Below the pieces are notes generated by a model. It ran no database searches and was not told where the DNA came from. It worked only from the letters and a program-made list of their open reading frames with translations. From Gautieria morchelliformis (Eukaryota; Basidiomycota; Agaricomycetes; Gomphales; Gomphaceae), in the NCBI GenBank assembly GCA_015179125.1, contig WHVA01000047.1, positions 298,835 to 362,834 of the forward strand: a stretch of DNA of 64,000 bases, read 5' to 3'. The translations under genes and the position numbers were made by a program. Shown one piece after another: positions 11,035 to 20,881 of this stretch; position 1 is the stretch's first letter; every line of letters starts with the position of its first letter.

Positions 11035-11717
11035 TGTTACAACCGTTCATTTCCGACTTCCGACCCTCAGTTCCGCCACACCTTCCACCCCTCCGATATT
11101 TCCGCAACACATTCCGCCCCTCCGATATTTCCGACATTCCGCCCATTGTTCTATTCCCTTGTTCTTTCGACTCTATTACTCAGACCCACCGGACCCGTTT
11201 CATCATTCATCAAAACCACATATCCGGTCACCCTTGTAATTCGTTGTCAGATATGTTTTCCCAACCCCTTGTTCTTTGCCATTGTTCTACCTTACCCTGA
11301 ACCCCCCTTGTAGTCCCATTGTTCCCAATAGTTAGTTCCCACGCATTGTCTACTCGACTTCCGTTTCCCCCGGAATTTGCTTAGTACTATGTCATTACCT
11401 GTTGTCTCAGCTCTTTGTATAAAAGCCTGTCATGTATGTCTCTTATTCTGCAATCAGATAATCGCCTTCGATACTTGATTTCCTTCGCTCCATCTCCTGT
11501 TCTTAGCACAGCGAGTCTAGCAAGATCTCAGTCTCTCCGCCTTCCGCCTTCCGCCTCAGTTCTGACCCAAGTTCCGACCAAACCTTTGGTTCAGTACTTT
11601 CCGACTTCGGACTCAGTTCCAAAATACTTAGGACGATAGTTCATCGGGGGCGCAACCTATAAGTTGAAGCCGCTGTCCTTTCCAGTTCCGACTTAGTGGA
11701 AATCTCGATACGTAACA
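11035..11717 (+). mobile_element. Solo LTR, gypsy family B
   Basis: A 683-bp LTR from TGTTACAACC to CGTAACA with a perfect 5-bp duplication TTACA (11030-11034, 11718-11722). It is the complement of the LTRs of element B. It carries a TATA box ('tataaaag' near 11418) followed about 34 nt later by AATCAGATAAT, the predicted self-primer. It sits in an exon of the surrounding gene. Confidence 0.95.
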
Positions 11718-12173
11718 TTACACTCCAATGGACCATTTCAAGCCAGGCATTTCTCCAGCTGTAAGTTATTACTTAGTCCATTTCACTGTGCTGATATATT
11801 TGTAGTTCACTTATGGTATGAGCAATGAACACTCGAATAGCTCATCCAGAATCAGAAAACATCTTGGATCCAGAATCTTTGGATTCCCACCCGATCTCTT
11901 TGTCAAAGCTGACTGGTGACTTGCAAGCTGTCGTGTATTGGCTGGGTGGATGGAAAATTCTGACGGTACCTCGTTCTATACGCTGTTCGCCCCTATTCTT
12001 TATCAGGATGGCCAACATGATGTAAACCATGTTTTCCTCAATAAGGCGCTATTTGATGTATGTCTCTATTACATATTCTATAATTGGGGTTTTCTTATAT
12101 ATTTACACACAGGTTTTCAATGTTATAATTCGTGGTCCAAGTGCCCTTGACCATGAGCCTGGTGTTAGGAGTG

Positions 12174-12835
12174 TGTTACATATCGAGATTTCCGCTAAGT
12201 TGGAACTGGAAAGGACAGTGGCTTCAACTTGTAGGTTGCGCCCCCAATGAACTATCGTCCTAAGTATTTCGGAACTGAGTCGGAAGTCGGAAAGTACTGA
12301 ACCAAAGATTGGTCGGAACTTGAGTCGGAACGGAGGTGGAAGGCGGAAGACGGAAGGCGGAGAGAAACTGAGATCTTGCTAGACTCGCTGTGCTAAGAAC
12401 AGGAGATGGAGTGAAGGAAATCAAGTATCGAAGGCAATTATCTGATTGCAGAATAAGAGACATACATGACAGGCTTTTATACAAAGAGCTGAGGCAACAG
12501 GTAATGATATGGTACTAAGCAAATTCCGGGGGAAGCGGAAGTCGAGTAAACAATGCGTGGGAACTAACTATTGGGAACAATGGGACTACAAGGGGGGTTC
12601 AGGGTAAGGTAGAACAATGGCAAAGAACAAGGGGTCGGGAAAACATATCTGACAACGAAACACAAGGAGGACCGGACGTATGATCTTGATGAACAGTGAG
12701 GTGGGTCCGGTGGGTCCGAGTAATAGGGTCGAAAGAACAAGGGAAATATACAAGGGGCGGAATGTCAGAAATATTGGAGGGGCGGAAGGTGTTGTGGAAC
12801 TGATGGTCGGAAGTCGGGAATGAACGGTCGTAACA
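12174..12835 (-). repeat. 3' LTR of gypsy B (662 bp)
   Basis: Bounded by TGTTAC/GTAACA. It differs from the 5' LTR by 113 bp in length and about 15 substituted sites. The length gap equals six 14-bp units plus one 29-bp unit. Most substitutions are CpG to TpG or CpA, mainly in this copy. Confidence 0.93.
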
Positions 12836-12957
12836 GTATCTCCCTTCTAAGGTCGAGCCCCGCGAGACCACAAGTCGGAATCACGTGACTTGTGAACAAA
12901 TGCGTCGGAGTTCGAAAGATAGGCGGGAAACAAGACGTGTCTTCGTTTTGATCCATC

Positions 12958-14189
12958 ATGAGCACTCCAGTCGACTTCTCCAAAATGTCCAGTGCTGAGA
13001 TGAAGCAGCACTTTGCTGACATGCTTGCACAGAAGGAACTGGCCGAAAAGCGCGAGGCCGAGGAAGCCGCGCGGAAAGAGAGGGAGCGTCTGGAGGAGGA
13101 GCGCCAGGAGAAAGAGCACAAGGAACAGGAGCGTCGGGAGCAGGAGTGGAAAGAGAAGGAGGAGCGTGACCGTAAATGCCGTGAGGAGGAGTCGAAGCGG
13201 GACGCGGCCAAAAAAGCTGCGGAAGACAAAGCCGCGGCGGAGAAGGCGGGAAAATCCCGGGTTAGTCGGAAATGTCGTGTGGGGTGTTCCAGAGCTCATG
13301 GAAAAACTGCCAGAGGGTCGTAGAATCTGAGGGGGAGTCGGAAGCGGAAAGTCGTGCGGAAAGCACGCCGACTCCAGAGGGCAAGGGGAAGCAGAAAGAA
13401 GGTGCTCCCATGCCGAACATCGTTGCGGAGTGGAAATGGAGGGCGGACGAGTTCCAGCAGGCTCGGAAAGAGAAGATGGCCTGGATACTGGAGTTGCGAG
13501 AGCTGGGGCCAGAGAATCCCATGACCCAGAAAAGGAAAACCAGGGACGGCGAGGAGGAGAAGGCTCCTTGCGACATGTGCGAGGTCAAGGGCCTGGAGTG
13601 TGTGTGGTCGGAAAATCCGCGGGAGACGGCCTGCGAACGGTGCCGGGACAAGAAACGTTGTTGCGTGGTGGATGGGTGTGCCACGAGGGTGGAGCGGAAA
13701 AGGCGCAGGGTTGAGACCGAGGGGCCTGAAACCCCCAAGTCGAAACCGGGACCGAGCGGAAAGAAGCCGGAGGGATTTCCGGTGACCGGAAGCTCGGAGA
13801 CTGCGGTGCTCAACCGCTTCTCCATGGTGTCGCCGTTGTTCGACATCGCTAGGTCATTGAGGGGTATCCGGAGATCCCAGCGTGGGATCCGGAACACTCT
13901 TGAGGAGATGGCGGAAGTTCAACAACAACAGTTGTTGTCCTTCCAAAATCAAATGACCGTCATGTTGGCGGTCCTGGAGCAATTCCAATGGGAGTATAGA
14001 TGGTGGAATGACATGGTCCGGGAAAGGATGGACTTGCGGATGCAGGAGGAGAACGGGGCGGAAGCGGGTCCGAGTCAGGTGGCAGATACGAGGGTGGGGA
14101 CCGAGTTGGTCAGTGTGGAGATAGTGAATGCGGAAGAGGGTGCGGAAGTGGAGAACGAGAGTGAGGCAGAAATGATGAGGGAGGAGTGA
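12958..14189 (+). CDS. Antisense two-exon Cys-cluster/coiled-coil gene inside gypsy B
   Basis: It lies on the strand opposite gag-pol, between the chromodomain and the 3' LTR. Exon 1 is 12958-13260 and exon 2 is 13314-14189. The 53-nt intron (GTTAGT...GCCAG) joins them in phase to give about 392 residues. The N-terminus (MSTPVDFSKMSSAEMKQHF) is followed by a long Glu/Lys/Arg coiled coil. At about residues 185-222 is a cysteine cluster C-x2-C-x6-C-x10-C-x2-C-x5-CC (CDMCEVKGLEC, CERCRDKKRCC) followed by a basic patch VERKRRRVE. A second helical region (MAEVQQQQLLSFQNQM) and an acidic tail end the protein. This suggests a zinc-binding, possibly DNA- or RNA-binding accessory protein. The family is unknown to me, but the frame carries no stop while gag-pol is broken. 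Confidence 0.72.
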
Positions 14190-14321
14190 GCATCGTGGTG
14201 ACTTGTAAAATATTTCTTGAAGTGTTGGAAATTTAGCGTAGCGGAATATTAATCGGATTTGACCAATGACTTGAGAACTTGTAAGAAAACAATGGGGTAT
14301 CGGAAATGAGGTCGGAAATGA

Positions 14322-15521
14322 CTAAGGCGCGGAAATGGGGCCAGGCTTATCAGGATAAGACTTGTGGAAATCAGAGACGAGGTCAGAGGCGTGGTCTAGT
14401 TCCGTGGCGGAAATCCACGAGGTCTCTTCGTCGGTGTTTTCATAGCCTGCCCACTTGACTAGGTACTGGAGTTGGCAGCGGTATCATCTGTCTAGCTTGG
14501 AGTTGAGAATTTCCGAGATCTCATATTCCGGTTCTCCGTCGATGATGACTGGCGGAGGCGGAGGTTGTTCTCGATTCGGAATTGTATTCGGAACTGCGGG
14601 CTCAAGCATGGAGACATGGAATACCGGGTGTACTGCACGCATATTGTCAGGAAGTCTGAGGGTGAAAGAACGACTGCCGGCCTTAGCGATGATCTCGTAA
14701 GGACAAAGGTATTTCTCAGAGAGCTTCTTCAAGGGGTGAGTGGTGCAGAAGTTTTCAGCTTTGACAAAGACTTTGTCGCCTATCTCGAATGCCGGTTGCG
14801 GAAGTCGTTTCCGATCGGCGGAAGTTTGGTATCTCTTTTGTGCAGCAGAAATGTTCTCTCGGAGGTGCTGGTGAAGGTCGTCGAGTTCCACAACAAAATC
14901 TCGGGCTCTTGCAGAGGCGAGGTCGCGTTCAGGGTGGATGGTGAGATTCGGGTGGTAGCCCTTATTGGCGTAAAAGGGTGAAATTCCGGTGGTAGCGGAA
15001 GGCGCATTGTTGTAGGCAAACTCCGCGAGCGGAAGGAGGTCGGACCAATTGCTGTGTTGATAGTTGCAATAGATGCGGAGATACTGCTCAAGGGTCTGAT
15101 TAGTACGTTCCGTTTGTCTGTCTCCTTCGGGGTGATAACCGGAAGTGAAGTGGAGCTTCATGTCGAGAGCCTTGCCGAGTGTGCGGAAAAAGGATGACAC
15201 GAATTCTGATCCACGGTCGGAAGTGACATGGGAAGGGATTCCGTGCTTGGAAAAGACGTGGAGCACGAAGAGCTGTGCGAGCTGGGCGGAAGTGATGGTG
15301 TTGTAGGTCGGAATAAAGATGGACTGCTTTGTGAGGTGGTCAACGATCACTAGAATGGTATCATAGCCAGATGACTTAGGAAGTTTCTCAATGAAATCCA
15401 TGGATATCGAATTCCACGGTTGTTCCGGGATCGGAAGTTGCTTCAGGAGGCCGTAGGGTTTGTGACATTGAGGCTTGGCTCGCATACAGGTGGTGTATGA
15501 CTTGCAGTAGTCTTGGACCAT
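14322..15521 (-). pseudogene. Gypsy B integrase core and chromodomain
   Basis: The frame begins at the second half of the integrase zinc motif (CKSYTTCMRAKPQ). It has the DDE core (WNSISMDFIEKLP, VTSDRGSEFVS, HPEGDRQTERTNQ), the GPY-like region (LCPYEIIAKAGSRSFTLRLP) and the HPVFHVSMLEP connector. A stop at 14484-14486 (TGA, expected CGA after LDR) interrupts a chromodomain that continues as LQYLVKWAGYENTDEETSW and ends at 14322. The histidine half of the zinc domain is missing between this frame and the RNase H frame, apparently by deletion. Confidence 0.9.
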
Positions 15522-16660
15522 CCAGGACTGGTAGGGTCATCGAGGTGGGCTGCGGAGATGGGGTCCGAACGAAGTGCGGAACGGATGTCGGAATGGAGAG
15601 ACTCGGTGTCCATAATGATTGAGGCGCGGAGTAGCAGAAACTGCAATGCTGTGGCACACAGGGACAATGCCAGTTGCTCAGTAGAGAATACTGGGTGGAA
15701 ATTGTGCGGATTAACGCTGGCATAGTCGCTACTTCCCTCTTTTGGGTAGACGTCCCAACGTCTAGTGAGTGCGTCAGGTTTTGCTCCAAGCTTTCCAGGG
15801 CGGAAGCGGATCACCATGTTGAACTGTGAGAGATATTCAGACCAGTGGACTTGACGGCGAGTCAATATCTTAGTCATTGCAAAATACTCAAGGTTCTTAT
15901 GATCCATTACAACGTCGATCGGATAAGTTGGACCTTCGAGGTAGTGTCTCCAGATTTTGAAGGCTTCGAAAATCGCAAGTAGTTCCTTATCGTGGACGTC
16001 GTAGTTGAGTTCCAGGGCAGAAAAGGTGCGGGAATGAAAGGCGATCGGATGAATTTCTCCATCGTCAGGGGAAATGATGGAAAGAATGGCGGCTAGCGCG
16101 TAGTAGGAAGCGTTGGTTTCGAGTACAAGTTGGGCATCAGGAATCCAGAAACCGAGTATAGGAGCCGTAGTGAAGGCCGATTTGAGGGCTTCAAATGCGG
16201 AACGGCATTCCGGAGTGAAATTCCATGGGGCACCCTTCCTGGTGAGACGCGTGAGCGGAACAGTAATGTCGGAAAAATTATAAATGAAACGCCGGTAAAA
16301 GTTGGCGAAACCAAGGAAAGACTGCACATCCTTAACACGTTGGGGTTCCAGCCATTCTTGAATTGCCTTGACTTTGTCCTCTGCCATGGTAAGACCTGTT
16401 GGAGAGAGGATGTAGCCGAGGTATTCGACCGTGTCGGGATGCCATTCGCATTTCTCTGCTTTTGCGTAGAGATGATGTTTGCGTAGACGGTGGAGTACTT
16501 CGCGGACATGTTCCCGATGTTTTTCCGGTGTGTCGGAATAGATGAGGATGTCGTCAATGTAGACTAGGACGCATACGTCGAGAAGGTCGGAAAATACGTC
16601 GTTCATGAATCGCTGAAAAGCGGCCAGAGCATTGGTTAGACCGAAAGGCATGACAACCAC
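15443..16660 (-). pseudogene. Gypsy B reverse transcriptase (palm, thumb) and RNase H
   Basis: The frame starts inside RT at [16 protein letters not shown] and contains the catalytic motif VYIDDILIYSD and the LGYILSPTGL and FLGFANFYRRFI motifs. RNase H follows, with ETNASYYALAAIL (expected DASDYA, so the first catalytic Asp is altered), FHSRTFSALELNYDVHDKELLAI and VVMDHKNLEYF. It joins the upstream RT frame by a 1-nt deletion near 16660 (EWL|VMPFG). Confidence 0.92.
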
Positions 16661-17853
16661 TCAAAAGCACCGTAGCGGGTGCGGAAAGTGGTTTTCCACT
16701 CGTCACCTTCCCGGATGCGGACAAGGTGATAAGCGTGCCGGAGGTCAATTTTGGTGTAGATCTTCGCCCTGCGGGGAGTGTCGAGTAGGTCGGAAATGCG
16801 CGGAAGCGGATATTTGTCCTTCTTAGTGAGGGCATTGAGTCCACGGAAATCAACGCAGAGGCGGAGAGATCCATCCTTCTTCTTGACGAAAAGGACCAGA
16901 GCGCCGTGCGGAGACAGCGAAGGGCGGATAAAGCCCATGTTGAGATGTTCATCGACAAACTCTCGGAGAGTCTGGAGTTCGCTTTGCGAAAGGGAGTAGA
17001 TCGGTCCAAGGGGCAGAGATGCTCCTTCTTCCAAATCTATCTTCAGATCGTAAGGTCGATGTTCCGCAGGTTTGTCGGCTTTGGCCTTATTGAACACGTC
17101 CGGGTAGTCACGATATTCTTCCGGAACTGAGCTCATGTCGACCGGAGCGGAAGTCGAGGCGGAACAAGCCTTGACTGAAGCCGAGTCGGAAAGGTGAAGC
17201 TGGAAAACGGTTGTGTCTTCTTGCCGTTGCAATACTCGGAAAGCGGTGGCGGAGACGAGCGCAATTCGAGGAGCTTCGAGGGGCGGAGGTGCTAAAGCGG
17301 GACCGGAGTGTGGAACTGAATCCACAAGCGGAGTTGCAGAAGAGGCCTGAGCCATCTTTGCGGACGACGTCGGAATAGACGGAAGTTGATCCGGGGTACG
17401 GAACTTTATTTGACCCAATGCCCAGTTAATCGACGGAGTATATCAGGTGAGCCAATTGTGTCCTAGTACAACGGAACAGCTAGCATCTAGCGGAGTAACG
17501 TAAAACGTAACTTCATGGTTGTCCTCAGTAGCGAAACGGATAGACAGATCCACCACTTAGGAAATTGCCGTGTTGGAAGATCCATCGAAAAGGTGGAGTG
17601 GAATAGTCGGAATGTTGCGGGTCAGAAGTTTATGTTTCAAAACAAAGTCGGAATTGAGGAAACAGTGAGTCGAACCGGAGTCGACCAGTGCTGTGAACGG
17701 GGGTGCAGAAATGGTGTCGGAAGAGAGCGGAATGGAAAGGGAGTCGGAGGACGAAAGAGCGGATGCGTTGAGTTTAACCTCATTTGTTGCACGAATGGGG
17801 TCAACACAGCCCTCAGCTCGTGCGGAGGCCAGAGGACTGCTGACTATTTTTTT
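16636..17853 (-). pseudogene. Gypsy B protease and RT fingers
   Basis: Immediately after the gag slippery site the -1 frame stays open into a retropepsin (ALVDSGSTHCFLNSDF, active-site DSG). Two stops follow: a TAA after NTAIS near 17555, and TGA at 17443-17445 where WLTRY is expected. The RT N-terminus follows ([23 protein letters not shown] in parts; [51 protein letters not shown]). It ends at WLSCLSV through the 1-nt deletion. Confidence 0.9.
17844..17853 (-). promoter_or_regulatory. Predicted -1 ribosomal frameshift site, gag-pol of gypsy B
   Basis: The last gag codons read GCA AAA AAA TAG, an A_AAA_AAA slippery heptamer (17847-17853) abutting the stop. Slipping by -1 enters a frame with no stop that leads directly into the protease. 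An imperfect hairpin can be drawn right after it (GTCAGCA...TGTTGAC outer arms, CCTC/GAGG inner). Confidence 0.65.
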
Positions 17854-19222
17854 GCATCCATAGCGGGAGCCGCTTCGTATTTCTCTTCCGTCTTCGCCGC
17901 ATGGCCCTTGGCCTTAGCAGCGGAAGCGGAAGCTCGGGTGCAATCGCAAGCGATGTGTCCGCCTTTGCCGCAGAAAAGGCAAAGGTTGTTGTCCATGCGA
18001 CGCTGGCGTTCTGCGGGGGTTAGTTTTCCGTCCTTCCAAGTTTGTCGGAAAGGTCCGGAGTACCCTTCCGGGCGTTGGTGTTGGAACCAGAGGCCTGGTT
18101 GTTGCGAGGGGTGTTGTTGTTGTTCCGGGTGCCGGAGTTGGATCCGGAACTGTTGTTGCTGTTGTTGTTTCCGGAGTTGTTGTTTCCGGAATTGGTCTTC
18201 TTCTTGTCTTTATCAGACTTCTTGTCGGAAGACTTGTCGTTCTTGCTCTGGGCGGAAGTTTCGCGAGCAATCTCGGAGTGTCTTTCCCAGTAGCGCGAAT
18301 CGATGGATTGGGCGAGGTTGCGGAGGTCGGTAAGGGTGGCGGGTTTTCCGACGCGGGCAATTTCATCCTTGATCCGGGATGGCAAGCCCATGTAAAACTG
18401 ACGTCGGAGTGCGGCTTCTCCCCATTGGACTCGAGGAGAGAGCTGCTGAAATGTGACGATATATTTAGCTATCTTATGAGTGTCTTTCATACGAAGCTTA
18501 TTGAGTTCATTTTCCGCATCGGCTTCCATGTCAAATGGTCCGAAGTTGCTGCGGAGTTCGGAGACGAAGTTGTGGTAATCGTCGGCCCAGTCGACGAGAG
18601 CGGACGGGTCCATGAGGGGGGGTTCGAAGTAGTCGAGAGCCGTGCCTCGGAGATAGGAAAGGGCATAATTGACCTTTCGTTCGTCGTCGGGAAAGGCGTC
18701 GGGATGATCACGGAAATTGAGTTGAAGCTGGACCAGAAATGGCTGGAGCTTCTTGGGGTTGGAACCGTCGAACTGATCTGGTTCGCGGACCTTTGTCTTG
18801 GGGCGTGGTGGTGCTTGGGCCGGGCACTGAAGTTGTCTGGCTAGCATGGCGATGGCTTGTGCAAGATCCGGAACTGGCGCGGGCGGAACTGGGTTGGCGG
18901 GGATCTGAGGTGGGATTGGCGGTGGAGGACCGCCTGGTGGGCCGCCATGAGGGCCGCCTGGAGGTGGTCCTGGTGGAGGTGGTGGTGGTGGAGCTGGGCG
19001 TCGGAATGACGTCGAATTCCCGTCATAGTCGGGATTGTCGTCGGGATTAGCATCGGGAACTTCTTCGAAACGTTGCGGAAAGGCATCGGAGAGCTCATCG
19101 TCAGCACGAGAGCTGCCGGAGGGTTCCGCATGCCTTGGTGCTGCGGATCTGAGACTGCCAAAATAAGAGAGAGCTTCGACAGCTCCTGCTCGAGCTGAAG
19201 TAGCTGTGGTACGAGGAGGCAT
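17844..19222 (-). pseudogene. Gypsy B Gag with CCHC zinc knuckle
   Basis: ATG at 19222 (MPPRTTATSARAG). The protein has a Pro/Gly-rich region, then the retrotransposon gag domain (FDGSNPKKLQPFLVQLQLNF, ALSYLRGTALDYFEP, FGPFDMEADAENELNKLRM, YMGLPSRIKDEIARVG) and an Asn/Ser-rich linker. A 1-nt deletion near 18020 (GGAAGG for expected GGAAAGG) shifts the frame. Restoring it by eye continues into LTPAERQRRMDNN and the knuckle C-x2-C-x4-H-x4-C (CLFCGKGGHIACDC), and ends at TAG 17844-17846, directly after a run of seven A. Confidence 0.9.
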
Positions 19223-19242
19223 AGTGATAGTTATCGGGTAGG

Positions 19243-19253
19243 AATCAGATAAT
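19243..19253 (-). promoter_or_regulatory. Self-primer binding site of gypsy B
   Basis: Two nt after the 5' LTR the minus strand reads ATTATCTGATT. It is perfectly complementary over 11 nt to AATCAGATAAT at 19613-19603 in the LTR. That site lies about 34 nt after the TATA box (19647-19641), i.e. at the predicted RNA 5' end. No tRNA-type TGG primer site is present at this position. Confidence 0.75.
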
Positions 19254-19255
19254 AC

Positions 19256-20030
19256 TGTTACGTATCGAGATTTCCGCTAAGTCGGAACTGGAAAGGACAG
19301 CGGCTTCAACTTGTAGGTTGCGCCCCCAATGAACTATCGTCCTAAGTATTTCGGAACTGAGTCGGAAGTCGGAAAGTACTGAACCAAAGGTTGGTCGGAA
19401 CTTGAGTCGGAACGGAGGCGGAAGGCGGAAGACGGAAGGCGGAAGACGGAAGGCGGAAGACGGAAGGCGGAAGACGGAAGGCGGAAGACGGAAGGCGGAA
19501 GACGGAAGGCGGAAGACGGAAGGCGGAGAGAAACTGAGATCTTGCTAGACTCGCTGTGCTAAGAACAGGAGATGGAGCGAAGGAAATCAAGTATCGAAGG
19601 TGATTATCTGATTGCAGAATAAGAGACATACATGACAGGTTTTTATACAAAGAGCTGAGGCAACAGGTAATGATATGGTACTAAGCAAATTCCGGGGGAA
19701 GCGGAAGTCGAGTAAACAATGCGTGGGAACTAACTATTGGGAACAATGGGACTACAAGGGGGGTTCAGGGTAAGGTAGAACAATGGCAAAGAACAAGGGG
19801 TCGGGAAAACATATCTGACAACGAAACACAAGGAGGACCGGACGTATGATCTTGATGAACGGTGAGGTGGGTCCGGTGGGTCCGAGTAATAGGGTCAAAA
19901 GAACAAGGGAAATGTACAAGGGGCGGAATGTCGGAAATATCGGAGGGGCGGAAAGTGTTGCGGAAATATCGGAGGGGCGGAAGGTGTTGCGGAACTGATG
20001 GTCGGAAGTCGGGAATGAATGGTCGTAACA
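19256..20030 (-). repeat. 5' LTR of gypsy B (775 bp)
   Basis: Bounded by TGTTAC/GTAACA, with TATA box TATAAAA at 19647-19641 (minus). It contains seven copies of a 14-bp unit GACGGAAGGCGGAA (19431-19528) and a 29-bp tandem duplication near 19940-19990; the 3' LTR has one copy of each. Confidence 0.95.
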
Positions 20031-20567
20031 GAGTGGGACTATGACAATGGATGTGATATGGGAGCTTACAGAGGTTACTCCTGGTGCCATAGCTGCTGCT
20101 GCTACATTTGTAAGCTATAACGCACCTCTACGATTATTGTTTTCTTTACTGATACCCCTGTGATTAATCAGGCATGATTTGCATTGAGTCACGATGGTGC
20201 ATTTCAACACCAAGGTGCTGCAACGAAAATCGACTACGAAGGAGACTTCAACATTTACCTCCGCTACCTCATCTCTGGTCGTGAAGAGAATAAGCGGTCA
20301 GTCAAGCAGATTCTTAGAATTTGGAACGATTATTTCTTTCCGGCTACATCAAATTTCGACACCATTGTAGCAGCACCTGTACAGGCAGTCAACGATGCCT
20401 TCGCAATGCTTGAGGAAGATGAGGAGGTTGGACCCATCGATCAGCACGATATTCTTTCTCCCAATCACCTGCCAACTCATGATAATGCTGCAATTCCTGC
20501 TGACCCACCAACAACCTCTATACCCTCCGACACATATCCTACCAGAAAACAGCGAGCGCCTATATGA

Positions 20568-20881
20568 GTAGGAGACACGGTTGAAGTAATCAAGCCATCC
20601 AAAGGGATGGGAAAACCAAGAGTGAATAGGAAGGGGAAGCGGGGTGGGAAGAAGTAGGTTAGATGTAGTCCAAGTCATGTAATAGATGGCCAGCATGTGT
20701 TCAATGAGGAGAACCTTTACTTTTTCATTAACTGCTTGGTGAACAAGTTTACAGCTTAATTCTGAGTTTTTTTTATAAGATAGGATTCCAGGGATTGACA
20801 TATTTCTCTAGTAGTTACAAGTAGAACTACCATTGACAAGACATTTCTAAGCTAATACACTTGACTTGTGCAAAGCCTACC
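20568..20881. other. Gene-free stretch after the disrupted gene
   Basis: Between the stop at 20567 and the pseudogene end at 20882. It is A/T-rich in its second half and probably holds the 3' ends of both converging transcripts. I see no further feature. Confidence 0.4.

Larger units (their letters stand above)
12174..20030 (-). mobile_element. Full-length Ty3/gypsy element B with antisense gene
   Basis: A 7857-bp element flanked by GAGTG duplications (12169-12173, 20031-20035). The 5' LTR is at 19256-20030 and the 3' LTR at 12174-12835. Minus-strand order is self-primer site, gag with CCHC knuckle, protease, RT, RNase H, integrase, chromodomain. A plus-strand (antisense) spliced gene fills the space before the 3' LTR, and a purine tract AGAAGGGAGATAC precedes that LTR. 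Gag has a 1-nt deletion near 18020, RT one near 16660, integrase lacks the HH half of its zinc domain, and several CGA codons have become TGA. This copy is structurally complete but coding-defective. Confidence 0.95.
10507..20567 (+). pseudogene. Uncharacterised multi-exon gene split by two retroelement insertions
   Basis: Exons can be followed across two insertions. They are 10507-10701, 10759-11034 continuing at 11723-11760, 11806-12057, 12113-12173 continuing at 20036-20109, and 20072/20172-20567 as the last part. Introns are 45-60 nt with GTGAGT, GTAAGT, GTATGT or GTAAGC donors. Removing each insert plus one target duplication restores the frame exactly (…NGDY|TPMDHF…, …GVRS|GTMTMD…). Recognisable stretches include IRQLGGKFAIMHMLWI, FYTLFAPILYQDGQHD, TPGAIAAAATF and FALSHDGAF. 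The C-terminal tail is acidic and Pro-rich. The layout resembles a family of uncharacterised Agaricomycete proteins. Stops at 11917-11919 and 20175-20177 are CGA-to-TGA type, and a small frameshift lies near 10880, so the gene is dead. Confidence 0.68.

Noticed and set aside
17515..18333. 272-aa plus-strand ORF opposite gag/protease of gypsy B
   Set aside because: The minus strand carries clear gag knuckle and protease motifs here. The plus frame is Cys/Ser-rich noise with no splice structure, unlike the antisense gene at 12958-14189.
19419..19530. Regular 14-bp repeats resembling a CRISPR-like array
   Set aside because: A head-to-tail minisatellite without spacers, inside an LTR of a eukaryotic retroelement.
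12169..20035. Two separate LTR insertions instead of one full element
   Set aside because: The outer flanks share GAGTG, the inner order is complete (PBS, gag, pol, PPT) and both LTRs have the same orientation.
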